NCBI GenBank assembly: GCA_015487365.1
Contig: WFPT01000068.1
Coordinates: forward strand, 1-5,505
Reading direction: 5' to 3'
Source of the DNA: Aquificaceae bacterium
GTDB taxonomy: Bacteria > Aquificota > Aquificia > Aquificales > Aquificaceae
Length of the DNA: 5,505 bases
Positions within the stretch are counted from its first letter, which is position 1; every line of letters begins with the position of its first letter. Under the pieces are notes generated by a model, which saw only the letters and a program-made list of their open reading frames with translations, did no database searches and had not been told where the DNA came from. A program made the position numbers and the translations under genes. This document shows positions 4,972 through 5,505 of the stretch, one piece after another.

Positions 4972-5505
4972 TACCACCGTGCTCACCCAAAACCCTGGAA
5001 AAGTCCTTAATTTTAAGTTGTCTCTTTATAAAGCTTTCAAACAGGTCCCCAAAGACTCCCGCCAAGGATGTCAGGAGGCCAAAGGATAGGGCCTTAAAGA
5101 AGGGTAAGGGGGAAACGAGGGTAAAGACTAAGGTTCCAGCACCGAGCCCTCCAAAAAAACCTTCGTAGGTTTTGTTGGGAGAGAGCCTTTCAAAGAAGGG
5201 TCTCCTTCCAAAGTTTTTACCTACGTAAAAGGAAAAGGTGTCAAGGGCCCATATACTTAAAAGGACGCTTAAAGTTTCATGGGTTCCCAAAAGCTTTAAG
5301 GAAAAAAGGTAGGAGGGTAGGTAGCAGGTGTAAATTAAAAGGAAGGAAATTTTAAAGAGCTCCTGTAAGCTCCAACTCCTGTAAGCTTTTAGTAGGGATA
5401 AAAAAAGTATTAAGGTAAGACCTAAGGGTTTGCTAAGGCAGGAAAGGGATGAAGCTATCAGGGCCAGGATTATTTCTTCCTCCCCCAAGGGCCTCCCTAC
5501 CTCGT
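4910..5505 (-). CDS. cdsA: Phosphatidate cytidylyltransferase CdsA (N-terminus outside window)
   Basis: CdsA converts phosphatidate and CTP to CDP-diacylglycerol, the precursor of all bacterial phospholipids, in the inner membrane. Residues are numbered from a TTG at 5488, which has GGGAGG close upstream, but the frame stays open to the window edge. About 65 residues with the first membrane helices would be missing if it started there, so it is called partial. Seen: several hydrophobic helices (about 6-33, 47-67, 71-90, 110-125, 132-152, 179-192); WALDTFSFYVGKNFG (80-94); LSPNKTYEG (102-110); GVFGDLFES (144-152); and a segment from Ser152 to Asp178 fitting the CDP-diglyceride synthetase signature S-x-[LIVMF]-K-R-x4-K-D ... 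H-G-G-x-x-D-R-x-D throughout. It converges on pstS with an 81-bp gap; no clear terminator hairpin is seen there. Confidence 0.95.
   Translation of the reverse strand, partial: EVGRPLGEEEIILALIASSLSCLSKPLGLTLILFLSLLKAYRSWSLQELFKISFLLIYTCYLPSYLFSLKLLGTHETLSVLLSIWALDTFSFYVGKNFGRRPFFERLSPNKTYEGFFGGLGAGTLVFTLVSPLPFFKALSFGLLTSLAGVFGDLFESFIKRQLKIKDFSRVLGEHGGITDRFDSLIMVAPLGYFLLG

Noticed and set aside
4910..5488. Complete 192-residue CdsA starting at TTG 5488 (GGGAGG three bases upstream)
   Set aside because: The frame stays open to the edge, and the family's N-terminal membrane helices would be missing. Kept as partial, though an internal start cannot be excluded.

Overview
The window looks like chromosomal DNA from a thermophilic, diderm (LPS-bearing) bacterium. 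Diderm: an LptD outer-membrane protein is encoded. Thermophile: arginine is written almost only as AGG/AGA, the coding strands are purine-rich with many Lys/Glu codons, and an archease and a TrmI-type tRNA m1A58 methyltransferase are present. An Aquificota-type lineage such as the Desulfurobacteriaceae would fit, but this is inference; no 16S or other marker is present. Genes are packed tightly, with no RNA genes, IS elements or CRISPR, and no gene-free stretch longer than about 110 bases.

Layout. (1) 2-451 (+): 3' part of a TrmI-like tRNA methyltransferase whose start lies left of the window. (2) 3730 down to 448 (-): a four-gene block, hslO (Hsp33 redox chaperone) > archease > rpsR (ribosomal protein S18) > lptD (LPS translocon). 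Its genes overlap or sit 19 bp apart, so it is probably transcribed together, with an extra promoter just before rpsR. (3) 3731-3841: a 111-bp divergent control region between hslO and pstS, with a near-perfect extended -10 for pstS and a short reading frame in front of hslO. (4) 3842-4828 (+): an orphan pstS phosphate-binding protein, with no pstC, pstA or pstB following it. (5) 4829-4909: a short gap that reads like the N-terminus of a lipoprotein with nothing behind it. (6) 4910-5505 (-): the C-terminal part of CdsA, whose start lies right of the window.

Together the genes serve RNA and ribosome function (TrmI, archease, S18), envelope building (LptD, CdsA), stress protection (Hsp33) and phosphate uptake (PstS). 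This is mostly housekeeping content.

The points most worth a second look are: a shared extended -10 motif placing transcription starts 0-2 bases before the ATGs of pstS and rpsR (leaderless mRNAs); an 18-codon frame before hslO that ends in a prfB-like shift site and, if joined, restores a family-like N-terminus; an LptD that seems to keep only one of the two E. coli-type disulfides; an awkward lptD start buried inside rpsR; and a possible lipoprotein remnant behind pstS.
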